Source: Acidobacteriota bacterium
GTDB taxonomy: Bacteria; Acidobacteriota; Thermoanaerobaculia; Multivoradales; JAHZIX01
DNA: 5,127 bases
Reading direction: 5' to 3'
NCBI GenBank assembly: GCA_020439725.1
Contig: JAGQSE010000239.1
Location: 1 to 5,127, forward strand
Shown here: piece after piece, positions 1-5,127 of the stretch
Layout of the letters: every line of letters starts with the position of its first letter
How positions within the stretch are numbered: the first letter of the stretch is position 1
Notes under the pieces: model-generated
The model's input: the letters and a program-made list of their open reading frames with translations, nothing else
Told to the model about the DNA's origin: nothing
Database searches by the model: none
Made by a program: the position numbers and the translations under genes

Positions 1-2
1 CC

Positions 3-89
3 GAGGCCTACGCGGCGCGCCGCGAGGAGCTCGGCTATCCGATGCTCGCCGGTGGCGAGAAGACCGCCGCGGCGGGAGGTGACGCATGA
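3..89 (+). CDS. glyQ: Glycine--tRNA ligase alpha subunit, C-terminal end (partial)
   Basis: The last 28 codons and stop of a gene entering from the left edge. The frame reads EAYAARREELGYPML followed by a short Gly/Ala-rich tail. The pattern of an acidic/aromatic start, then a basic stretch and LG-[FY]-P-[ML]-L, is the usual C-terminal ending of the GlyRS alpha subunit. Because glyS follows directly, the assignment rests on both this ending and gene order. In the family, GlyQ is the class II catalytic chain that activates glycine with ATP and works in the cytoplasm as an alpha2beta2 enzyme with GlyS. The stop codon overlaps the glyS start as ATGA, so the two are probably translationally coupled in equal amounts. 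The class II motifs lie outside the window, so its integrity cannot be judged. Confidence 0.85.
   Translation, partial: EAYAARREELGYPMLAGGEKTAAAGGDA
75..82 (+). promoter_or_regulatory. Perfect Shine-Dalgarno sequence for glyS inside the end of glyQ
   Basis: The bases GGAGGTGA are a full 8-base complement to the usual 3' end of bacterial 16S rRNA. The GGAGG core ends six bases before the glyS ATG at 86. The same bases encode the Gly-Gly-Asp near the end of GlyQ. This site fixes the glyS start and suggests strong initiation in addition to coupling from glyQ. Confidence 0.8.
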
Positions 90-2197
90 GCCGCGGTGAG
101 TTCCTGCTCGAGGTCCGCGCCGAGGAGATCCCGACGCGCATGCTGGCACCCGCGATGCGCGAGCTTGGCGTCCGCCTCTTCGAAGACTTGACGACCCGCG
201 GCATCGGACCGCACCAGGTCGACACCGCCTTCACCCCCCGGCGCCTGGTGCTCGTCCTCGGCGGTCTCCCGGATACCGAGCCCGATCGCGAGGAGCGGCT
301 GATGGGTCCGCCGGCGAGCGTCGCCTACGACGCCGAGGGCCGCCCCACCAAGGCCGTCGAAGGCTTCGCCCGCCGCGTCGGTCTGGCGCCCGAGGAGCTC
401 GAACGCATCGACACCGACCGCGGGGTGTACGTCTCGGCGCTCAAGCGGGTGATCGGACGACCCACCCGCGAGGTCCTGGCGGAGATCGTGCCGCAGATCC
501 TCGCGGGCATCTCCTGGGCCAAGAACATGCGCTGGGGCAACGGTGTCGGGCCGTGGGTGCGACCGGTGCATGGCATCGTCGCGCTCTTCGAGGGCGAGGT
601 CGTCCCCTTCGAGCTCTTCGGCATCACCAGCGGTGCAACCACCGTCGGTCACCCGGTGCTGTCGCCGCAGCCTTTCGCGGTGACCTGCGCCGACGACTAC
701 CGTGCCCGCCTGGCTGAGCGTGGCCTCGAGATCGATCCCGGCAAGCGCCGTGAACGGCTCCTGTCGCAGATGAAAGAGCTCGCCACCGAGGCCGGCGGCA
801 GACTGGTCGAAGACGACGAGCTCCTCGATCGGTTGGCGGCGGTGTGCGCCATCCCCGGCGTGCTGCGCGGTGAGCTCGACGAGCGCTTTCTCGAGCTCCC
901 CCGCGAGGTCCTGATCACCAGCCTCAAGGACCACCAGAGCGCTTTCACCGTCGAGGACGACGGCGGCGACCTCCGGCCGGTCTTCCTGACCGTCATGGAC
1001 CGCGCCGACGACCCGCTGGGCAAGGTCAAGGCCGGCAACGAGTGGGTGGTCGCCGCCCGCCTCGAGGACGCGGCGTTCTTCTACCGCGAGGATCGCAAGC
1101 GGACGCTGGTCGATCGCTCGGAAGACCTCGAGAGGCTGACCTTCCACGTCCGTCTGGGGAGCTACGCCGACAAGGCACGGCGGCTCGAGGCCCTGGCGCG
1201 AAACCTGTGCGGCGCCTTGGACCGGCCGCAGCTGGCGGCGGACGCGGCGGCGGCGGCACGTTTGCTCAAGGTCGACCTGACCACCGAGATGGTGGGGGAG
1301 TTCGCCACGCTCCAAGGGGTCATGGGTGGCGTCTACGGCCGCGAGCAGGGGCTCGGCCAGGACGTCTGGCAGGCGATCTACGATCAATACCTGCCCGCTT
1401 CGACCGGCGATCCGCTGCCGCGCGGCGACGTCGGCCGGATCACCGCGCTGGCGGATCGCCTCGATACGCTGGTGGGGATCTTCGGTCTCGGGCTGGTGCC
1501 TTCGGGGAGCAAGGACCCCTTCGGTCTGCGCCGTGCCGCCCAAGGCGTCGTCCGCATCCTCTTCGAGGGCGGGCTCGGTCTCGATCCGCTGGCCGCGGCG
1601 GCGACGGCCCACGAGCTCTACGGCGATCGCCTGACCCGTAGCCGGGAGGAGCTCCTGGCGGATCTCACACCCTTCTTCCACGACCGCATCCGTCATCTCC
1701 TCGGCCAGCGGGGCTTCGCCTACGACGAGATCGAAGCGGCGCTGGCGGCGGGTTCGGCGGATCTGCCCGACCTCCTGGCCCGGGTCGAGGCGGTGCACCG
1801 CATCCGCGAGCACGGGGGCTTCTTGTCGGTGGCGCTCTCGGCGCGGCGCATCGCCAACATCCTGCGCGATCAAGCCGCCGAGGAGCTCGATCCGACGGTG
1901 CTCGAGGAGGACGCCGAACGCGACCTCCACGGCGCCGCCGAAACGCTCCGGAGCCAGGTCGAGGCGGCCATCGGACGCGGCGACTACGTCGCGGCCCTCG
2001 AGCACGTCGGTGGCCTCGCCGGGGTCCTCGACCGCTTCTTCGACGAGGTCATGGTGCTGTCGGAGGATCCCGCGCTACGCCGCAATCGCGTGGCGCTCCT
2101 CCAGTCCATCGACCGGATCATCTCGCGCACGGCGCACCTGACCGAGCTGGTGGTCGACAAGGCGGAGCACCGTGAGCGGAGCCGGGCGGAAGCCTGA
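86..2197 (+). CDS. glyS: Glycine--tRNA ligase beta subunit (GlyS), complete
   Basis: The tRNA-binding beta chain of the heterotetrameric glycyl-tRNA synthetase, which pairs with GlyQ to make Gly-tRNA(Gly) in the cytoplasm. The 703 residues are close to the roughly 690 usual for the family and show its landmarks in order: FLLEVRAEEIP (6-16), FTPRRL (49-54), GRPTKAVEGFARR (85-97), WAKNMRWG (144-151), RPVHGIVALFEGEVVPFE (159-176), and GNEWVVAARLEDAAFF (317-332). The HD-like domain follows, with LTFHVRLGSYADK (351-363), KVDLTTEMVGEFATLQGVMG (395-414), ALADRLDTLVGIFG (454-467) and SGSKDPFGLRRAAQG (473-487). An alpha-helical C-terminal anticodon-binding region contains FFDEVMVLSEDPALRRNR (651-668). 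The ATG is supported by the strong Shine-Dalgarno and by the motif close behind it. The last 13 residues are a charged tail beyond the usual family end, and their codons also carry the ribosome-binding site and start of the next gene. No frameshift or missing block is visible. Symbol and function are secure. Confidence 0.97.
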   Translation: MSRGEFLLEVRAEEIPTRMLAPAMRELGVRLFEDLTTRGIGPHQVDTAFTPRRLVLVLGGLPDTEPDREERLMGPPASVAYDAEGRPTKAVEGFARRVGLAPEELERIDTDRGVYVSALKRVIGRPTREVLAEIVPQILAGISWAKNMRWGNGVGPWVRPVHGIVALFEGEVVPFELFGITSGATTVGHPVLSPQPFAVTCADDYRARLAERGLEIDPGKRRERLLSQMKELATEAGGRLVEDDELLDRLAAVCAIPGVLRGELDERFLELPREVLITSLKDHQSAFTVEDDGGDLRPVFLTVMDRADDPLGKVKAGNEWVVAARLEDAAFFYREDRKRTLVDRSEDLERLTFHVRLGSYADKARRLEALARNLCGALDRPQLAADAAAAARLLKVDLTTEMVGEFATLQGVMGGVYGREQGLGQDVWQAIYDQYLPASTGDPLPRGDVGRITALADRLDTLVGIFGLGLVPSGSKDPFGLRRAAQGVVRILFEGGLGLDPLAAAATAHELYGDRLTRSREELLADLTPFFHDRIRHLLGQRGFAYDEIEAALAAGSADLPDLLARVEAVHRIREHGGFLSVALSARRIANILRDQAAEELDPTVLEEDAERDLHGAAETLRSQVEAAIGRGDYVAALEHVGGLAGVLDRFFDEVMVLSEDPALRRNRVALLQSIDRIISRTAHLTELVVDKAEHRERSRAEA
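2160..2167 (+). promoter_or_regulatory. Ribosome-binding site for the methyltransferase, inside glyS
   Basis: The purine-rich AGGCGGAG lies four bases before the GTG at 2172, within the last codons of glyS. It is an imperfect Shine-Dalgarno with a rather short spacer. It helps fix the GTG start: the frame has a TGA at 2139-2141, no other ATG, GTG or TTG between that stop and 2172, and its first ATG only at about residue 33. Confidence 0.5.
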
Positions 2198-3032
2198 CGA
2201 CGGCGCCGTCGCCGACAACAAGCGCCGGCTGGCGGCCTTCTGGGACGCCAGCCGCGACTACTACCGCATGGCGGCGGCGGCGAATCCCGAGGCGGCGCCC
2301 GAGCGGCGGGTGCTGCTCGGCTATCTCGAGGGCGGCGAGCGGATCCTCGACCTGGGCTGCGGCTCGTGCGAGAACGCCCTGTGGCTGCCCGAGGGCTGCC
2401 GCTACATCGGCTTCGACGTCTCGACCTCGGCGCTGGTGATGGCCAACGAGGAGGGCCGGCCCGGGAGCCGCTTGCGCGGCGACGGCGAGACGTTGCCGGT
2501 GGCCGACGGGAGTCTCGACGCGGTGATCTCGACCTATGCCCTCGAGCACTTCCACGAACCCGGAGCGACGCTCTACGAGGCGGCCCGCGTCCTCAAACCG
2601 GGCGGGCTGCTGCTCCTCGTCGGATCCGCCTGGGACCTGCCCTATGAGATGCCGCCGAGCCTCGAGCCCCGGCGCCGTCTGGAGGTCACGCTCCGCCGCC
2701 TCGGGCGCCAGCTCCTCTCGCTCGTCGACCGCCGCCATCGCTTCGACACCGTCGCCGAGCCCCGCGTCCTGACCGAGGGCTACGTCCCCGACGCCGACGC
2801 GGTCCACGTGGCGCAGAGCCGCCAGCTTGTGCGCTATCTAGAAGCCCTCGGCCTCGAGGTGCTCGAGCACCGCTGCCTGCCCCACAAGCCCGACCCGAGC
2901 GGCCTCCGCGGCACCCTCCGCCGCCTCCTGCGCCGCATTCCCCTGTGGTCGAGGGGCTGGGGCAACACTCTCCTCGTCGCCAGGCGGGGAGCGAAGCTCG
3001 AGCGGGTGGCGTATCGGCTGCTACCGTTGTGA
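2172..3032 (+). CDS. Class I SAM-dependent methyltransferase (Methyltransf_11 type), substrate unknown
   Basis: A 286-residue soluble protein with a Rossmann-fold methyltransferase core. SAM-binding motif I is ILDLGCGSCENAL (58-70). An acidic residue after beta 2 in GFDVS (80-84) is placed to hold the ribose hydroxyls. DGETLPVADGSLDAVIS (104-120) is the motif II region, with YALEHF (122-127) and LKPGGLLLLV (141-150) completing the fold. This order is typical of UbiE/Methyltransf_11 enzymes acting on small molecules, lipids or glycans. The C-terminal third (about 155-286) is rich in Arg and Leu, with a basic amphipathic stretch RGTLRRLLRRIPLW (246-259) that could touch a membrane or an acidic partner; that is inference. 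The GTG start overlaps glyS by 26 bases, so translation is probably coupled. No signal peptide or membrane helix is seen. The fold is sure. The substrate cannot be told, and a quinone, lipid or sugar target are all open. Confidence 0.88.
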   Translation: MSGAGRKPDDGAVADNKRRLAAFWDASRDYYRMAAAANPEAAPERRVLLGYLEGGERILDLGCGSCENALWLPEGCRYIGFDVSTSALVMANEEGRPGSRLRGDGETLPVADGSLDAVISTYALEHFHEPGATLYEAARVLKPGGLLLLVGSAWDLPYEMPPSLEPRRRLEVTLRRLGRQLLSLVDRRHRFDTVAEPRVLTEGYVPDADAVHVAQSRQLVRYLEALGLEVLEHRCLPHKPDPSGLRGTLRRLLRRIPLWSRGWGNTLLVARRGAKLERVAYRLLPL

Positions 3033-3033
3033 G

Positions 3034-3261
3034 ATGAGCGACTCCAAGAGCACGAGCGATCGCCCCCAGAGCGCAGGAGACTTGGATTTCGAGCGCGACA
3101 TGCCGCTGACCGCCGAGGACGTCGCGGTTCTGCGGCGGCTCAATCGTGACGTCGCGTTGTCGCCGAAGGAGTACGAGCTCTTTCTCGAGCAGTTCGGCGA
3201 CGCCTCGGAAGAGGAGCTGCTCAAGCGGCCGTGCTTTCGCGGCGAGCCGTTCGAGCTCTGA
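3034..3261 (+). CDS. Small acidic protein of unknown function (75 aa)
   Basis: I do not recognise this protein. Its reality is supported by position, one base after the methyltransferase stop in the arrangement TGAGATG, and by codon use: about 65 of 75 codons end in G or C, like its neighbours. The first 20 or so residues are Ser/Asp-rich and probably disordered. Next come a likely helix LTAEDVAVLRRLNRDV (25-40), a second SPKEYELFLEQFG (43-55), an acidic third EEELLKRP (59-66), and a tail ending GEPFEL. It has 18 acidic and 10 basic residues, one cysteine (67), no signal peptide and no membrane segment, so it should be cytoplasmic. There is no good Shine-Dalgarno before the ATG; reinitiation by ribosomes leaving the methyltransferase gene is the likely route. 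An internal start at Met23 would keep the helical part but is not better supported. It could be an accessory or regulatory partner of its neighbours, but nothing shows this. Confidence 0.7.
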   Translation: MSDSKSTSDRPQSAGDLDFERDMPLTAEDVAVLRRLNRDVALSPKEYELFLEQFGDASEEELLKRPCFRGEPFEL

Positions 3262-3270
3262 GGACGGCTC
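3244..3270. terminator. Hairpin at the convergent gene junction, possible bidirectional terminator
   Basis: GAGCCGTTC (3244-3252) pairs with GGACGGCTC (3262-3270) as a 9-bp stem with one G-T wobble and a 9-base loop. It overlaps the stop codon of the small + strand gene and ends six bases short of the stop codon of the transporter on the other strand. The place suits a shared transcription end. No T-run follows on either strand, so a classical intrinsic terminator is not shown. It might act with Rho, protect mRNA 3' ends, or be chance in G+C-rich DNA. Confidence 0.35.
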
Positions 3271-3276
3271 CGGCCG

Positions 3277-5127
3277 CTACGAACGGACCTGCCGCCGCAG
3301 CATCCAGCGGTAGAGCACCACGATCAGCCCGACGAAAGCCAGGACGCCAAGGAGCTTCGCGGGGCCGAACTCGGCGCCGACGACGGCCAGCGGCGCATCG
3401 TTCGAGGTCGCCACGATCAGACCCGCGATGAGCACCCCGAAGAGGCTCTCGCCGACGATCAGGCCGGAGGCCACCAGCACGCCCAGCCGCTCCGCGTGCT
3501 CGGGTTCGGGACCCTTGGCGACGCGCTTGTTGTAGAGGTGACCGATGATCGAGCCGAGCACCACCGCGAAGGTGGCGGACATGGGCAGATAGATGCCGAT
3601 GCCGACCGCCAGGGGCGGCAGACGGAGCTTCTTGGCGATCCCCAGGACCTCGTCCAGCAGGATCACCACCACGCCCACCAGGACGCCGATCCCGATCATG
3701 TTCCAGTTGAGATCGCCGCCCACGACGCCCTTGGCCAGGGCCGAGATCAGCGCGGCCTGGGGCGCCGGCAGCGGGTTGGCGGCGACGGCGCCGACGTTGG
3801 CCGCGCCGGCGAAGCCGTAGGCGTGGGCCAGCAGGTTCAACACCGGCGGGATCACCACCGCGCCGGCGGCGACGCCGACGATCAGCGCCACCTGCTGACG
3901 CCAGGGCGCAGCTCCGACCAGCTGGCCGGTCTTGAGGTCCTGGAGGTTGTCGTTGGAAATCGTCGCGCAGGCAAAGACGATGGCGGTGACGAAGAGCGCG
4001 AAGGCGACCACCGACGGGCGGACCTCCGCCGACGGGCGGACGGCCACCGACAGGGCCGCGGCACAGATGACGATGGACAGGATGCCGATCCCCGAGATCG
4101 GACTGTTCGACGCGCCGATGAGCCCCGCCATGTAGCCGCAGATCGCCGCGATGATGAAACCGCCGACCAGGATGAAGGGGACGGCGATCAGGATCAGCTT
4201 CAGGCCGTCGGAGGCGAGGGGAGTGCCGGCGATGAAACGCGTCATGAGGGCCACCGCGACCACCAGGCAGACCACCGTCAGCCCAATGATCCAGGTGCCG
4301 GCGAGGTCTCGGTCCCGGTCGTCGCGCTGGGTGGCGGCGCGGGACGAGGCGATGGTCGAGGCCAGGCCGCCGATGACCGGCTTGGCGAGCTTGATCAGCG
4401 TCCAGATCGCCGCGATGCCGATGGTCCCGGCACCGATGAAGCGCACCTGGGTGCTCCAGATCCCCGTCGTGTAGGCCGCGAGGCTGCCCCCGGTGGCGGG
4501 ATCGAAGTGCGTCAGCAGGGGGACGGCGCCGGCCCAGGCGATGAGCATACCCAGGAGCATCGCCATGCCCACCGACAAGCCGACGAGGTGCCCGGCGCCG
4601 AAGAGCGCCAGCGAAAAGGCGATGTTGTAGCCGCTCGAGCTACCGCGACCGAGGGCGAAGAACCCAGCGACCTCGCCGGCGGCGATCCGCGTCGCCGTGA
4701 AGATGGCGAGCCCGGCGGAGGCCACCGTGCCGAAGATCACCGCGGTCAATCCCTCCCGGGCACCGCCCGCATCCGCGTCGGCGTCGCCCCGGGCGGCAGA
4801 GCCGACCTTGAGCACCTCGGCGGCGGCGACACCTTCGGGGTAGGGGAGGTCCGAGGTCGTCACCAGGGCGCGCCGCAAGGGGATCGTGAACAGCACGCCG
4901 AGGATCCCGCCGCTGGCGCAGATCAGGCTCGACGCCCAGAACGGGAAGCCGGTCCACCAGCCGACGATGACCAGGCCCGGCAGGACGAAGATGATCGCCG
5001 ACAGCGTGCCGGCGGCGGACGCCACCGTCTGGACGATGTTGTTCTCGAGGATCGAGGAGTCCTTGACCAGGCTGAGGACCGCCATCGAGATCACCGCGGC
5101 GGGGATCGACGAGGCGAAGGTCAGTCC
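3277..5127 (-). CDS. OPT-family oligopeptide transporter, N-terminus beyond the window (partial)
   Basis: A multi-spanning inner-membrane transporter of the oligopeptide transporter superfamily; 616 residues plus stop are visible. Family landmarks, counted from the first visible residue: SIPAAVISM (7-15), SILENNIVQTVASA (25-38), DLPYPEGVAAAEVLK (93-107), GYMAGLIGASNSPISGIGIL (331-350), NDNLQDLKTGQLVGAAPWRQQ (392-412) and LNWNMIGIGVLVG (473-485). I count about fourteen to sixteen hydrophobic segments, including roughly 42-58, 64-84, 127-147, 170-198, 276-296, 308-333, 342-363, 372-390, 410-430, 476-494, 506-530, 548-574 and 590-610. The frame is open to the window edge, and the edge codons already encode conserved GLTFASSIPAA. 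The GTG at 5094 is therefore an internal valine, and the true start and promoter lie to the right. Perhaps a few tens of residues are missing. Bacterial OPT proteins are thought to import peptides or metal-chelate-like substrates by proton coupling; the substrate here is unknown. It converges on the glyS unit and is transcribed separately. Confidence 0.93.
   Translation of the reverse strand, partial: GLTFASSIPAAVISMAVLSLVKDSSILENNIVQTVASAAGTLSAIIFVLPGLVIVGWWTGFPFWASSLICASGGILGVLFTIPLRRALVTTSDLPYPEGVAAAEVLKVGSAARGDADADAGGAREGLTAVIFGTVASAGLAIFTATRIAAGEVAGFFALGRGSSSGYNIAFSLALFGAGHLVGLSVGMAMLLGMLIAWAGAVPLLTHFDPATGGSLAAYTTGIWSTQVRFIGAGTIGIAAIWTLIKLAKPVIGGLASTIASSRAATQRDDRDRDLAGTWIIGLTVVCLVVAVALMTRFIAGTPLASDGLKLILIAVPFILVGGFIIAAICGYMAGLIGASNSPISGIGILSIVICAAALSVAVRPSAEVRPSVVAFALFVTAIVFACATISNDNLQDLKTGQLVGAAPWRQQVALIVGVAAGAVVIPPVLNLLAHAYGFAGAANVGAVAANPLPAPQAALISALAKGVVGGDLNWNMIGIGVLVGVVVILLDEVLGIAKKLRLPPLAVGIGIYLPMSATFAVVLGSIIGHLYNKRVAKGPEPEHAERLGVLVASGLIVGESLFGVLIAGLIVATSNDAPLAVVGAEFGPAKLLGVLAFVGLIVVLYRWMLRRQVRS
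4011..4041. repeat. Short in-frame tandem duplication inside the transporter gene
   Basis: The 13-base word CCGACGGGCGGAC occurs at 4011-4023 and again at 4029-4041, an 18-base period. On the coding strand this gives two six-codon units, VRPSAE then VRPSVV, identical at about 15 of 18 bases. The units lie in the loop between two hydrophobic segments (about residues 363-374). It looks like a small slippage duplication that lengthened an interhelical loop without breaking the frame. Confidence 0.6.

Noticed and set aside
1233..1260. A GCG-rich simple run in glyS.
   Set aside because: It encodes an Ala-rich helix segment (about residues 384-391) in frame and fits the codon bias, with no sign of instability or regulatory role.
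1026..1641. Overlapping 77- to 199-codon frames on both strands within glyS.
   Set aside because: The translations are extremely rich in Arg, Pro and Gly, typical of out-of-frame reading of G+C-rich genes, and they lie wholly inside the conserved HD-like part of glyS.
35..2005. A 656-codon open frame on the - strand opposite glyS.
   Set aside because: Its codons are in exact register with glyS codons, so a stop could only arise opposite TTA, CTA or TCA codons, which are avoided in this high-G+C gene. The translation is Arg/Gly/Ala/Glu-rich without a recognisable domain, whereas glyS matches its family end to end.
2118..2807. A 229-codon open frame on the - strand across the end of glyS and the methyltransferase.
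   Set aside because: It is in the same antisense register as the methyltransferase codons, explained by the same lack of TTA, CTA and TCA. There is no recognisable domain, and it crosses two genuine genes.
2858..2871. A perfect 14-base palindrome GGTGCTCGAGCACC in the methyltransferase gene.
   Set aside because: It is made of favoured codons for Val-Leu-Glu-His, and CTCGAG is very frequent here as Leu-Glu codons. One such palindrome in about 5 kb of biased sequence is expected by chance.
3021..3224. A 67-codon Ser/Arg-rich frame on the - strand opposite the small acidic gene.
   Set aside because: It is the antisense shadow of a gene with better codon bias and coupled position. Its product is dominated by Ser and Arg without any hydrophobic pattern.

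Overview
This is an ordinary, densely coding piece of a high-G+C bacterial chromosome. G or C dominates third codon positions throughout, and essentially no base lies outside a gene. The left three quarters reads on the + strand as one tightly packed run: the last 28 codons of glyQ (glycyl-tRNA synthetase alpha), the complete glyS (beta), a class I SAM-dependent methyltransferase, and a 75-residue protein I do not recognise. The right third is a large OPT-family oligopeptide transporter on the opposite strand, which runs off the right edge without its N-terminus.

The + strand genes look like one transcription and translation unit. glyQ and glyS share ATGA, with a perfect 8-base Shine-Dalgarno sequence inside the last glyQ codons. 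The methyltransferase starts at a GTG 26 bases inside the end of glyS. The small protein starts one base after the methyltransferase stop. GlyQ and GlyS together form the heterotetrameric glycyl-tRNA synthetase. The methyltransferase and small protein have no evident mechanistic link to glycine charging and may simply share its expression. The + strand unit and the transporter converge with only 15 bases between their stop codons. A 9-bp hairpin sits there and may end one or both transcripts.

The separate alpha and beta subunits argue against Actinobacteria, which use the single-chain enzyme. Together with the high G+C and the bacterial OPT transporter, they would suit Acidobacteriota, Myxococcota or another delta-proteobacterium-like lineage. 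This is inferred from family resemblance and codon bias, not proven. I see no tRNA, rRNA, CRISPR array, insertion sequence, phage gene or defence system, and no convincing undescribed system. The least explained parts are the small acidic protein and the substrate of the methyltransferase.
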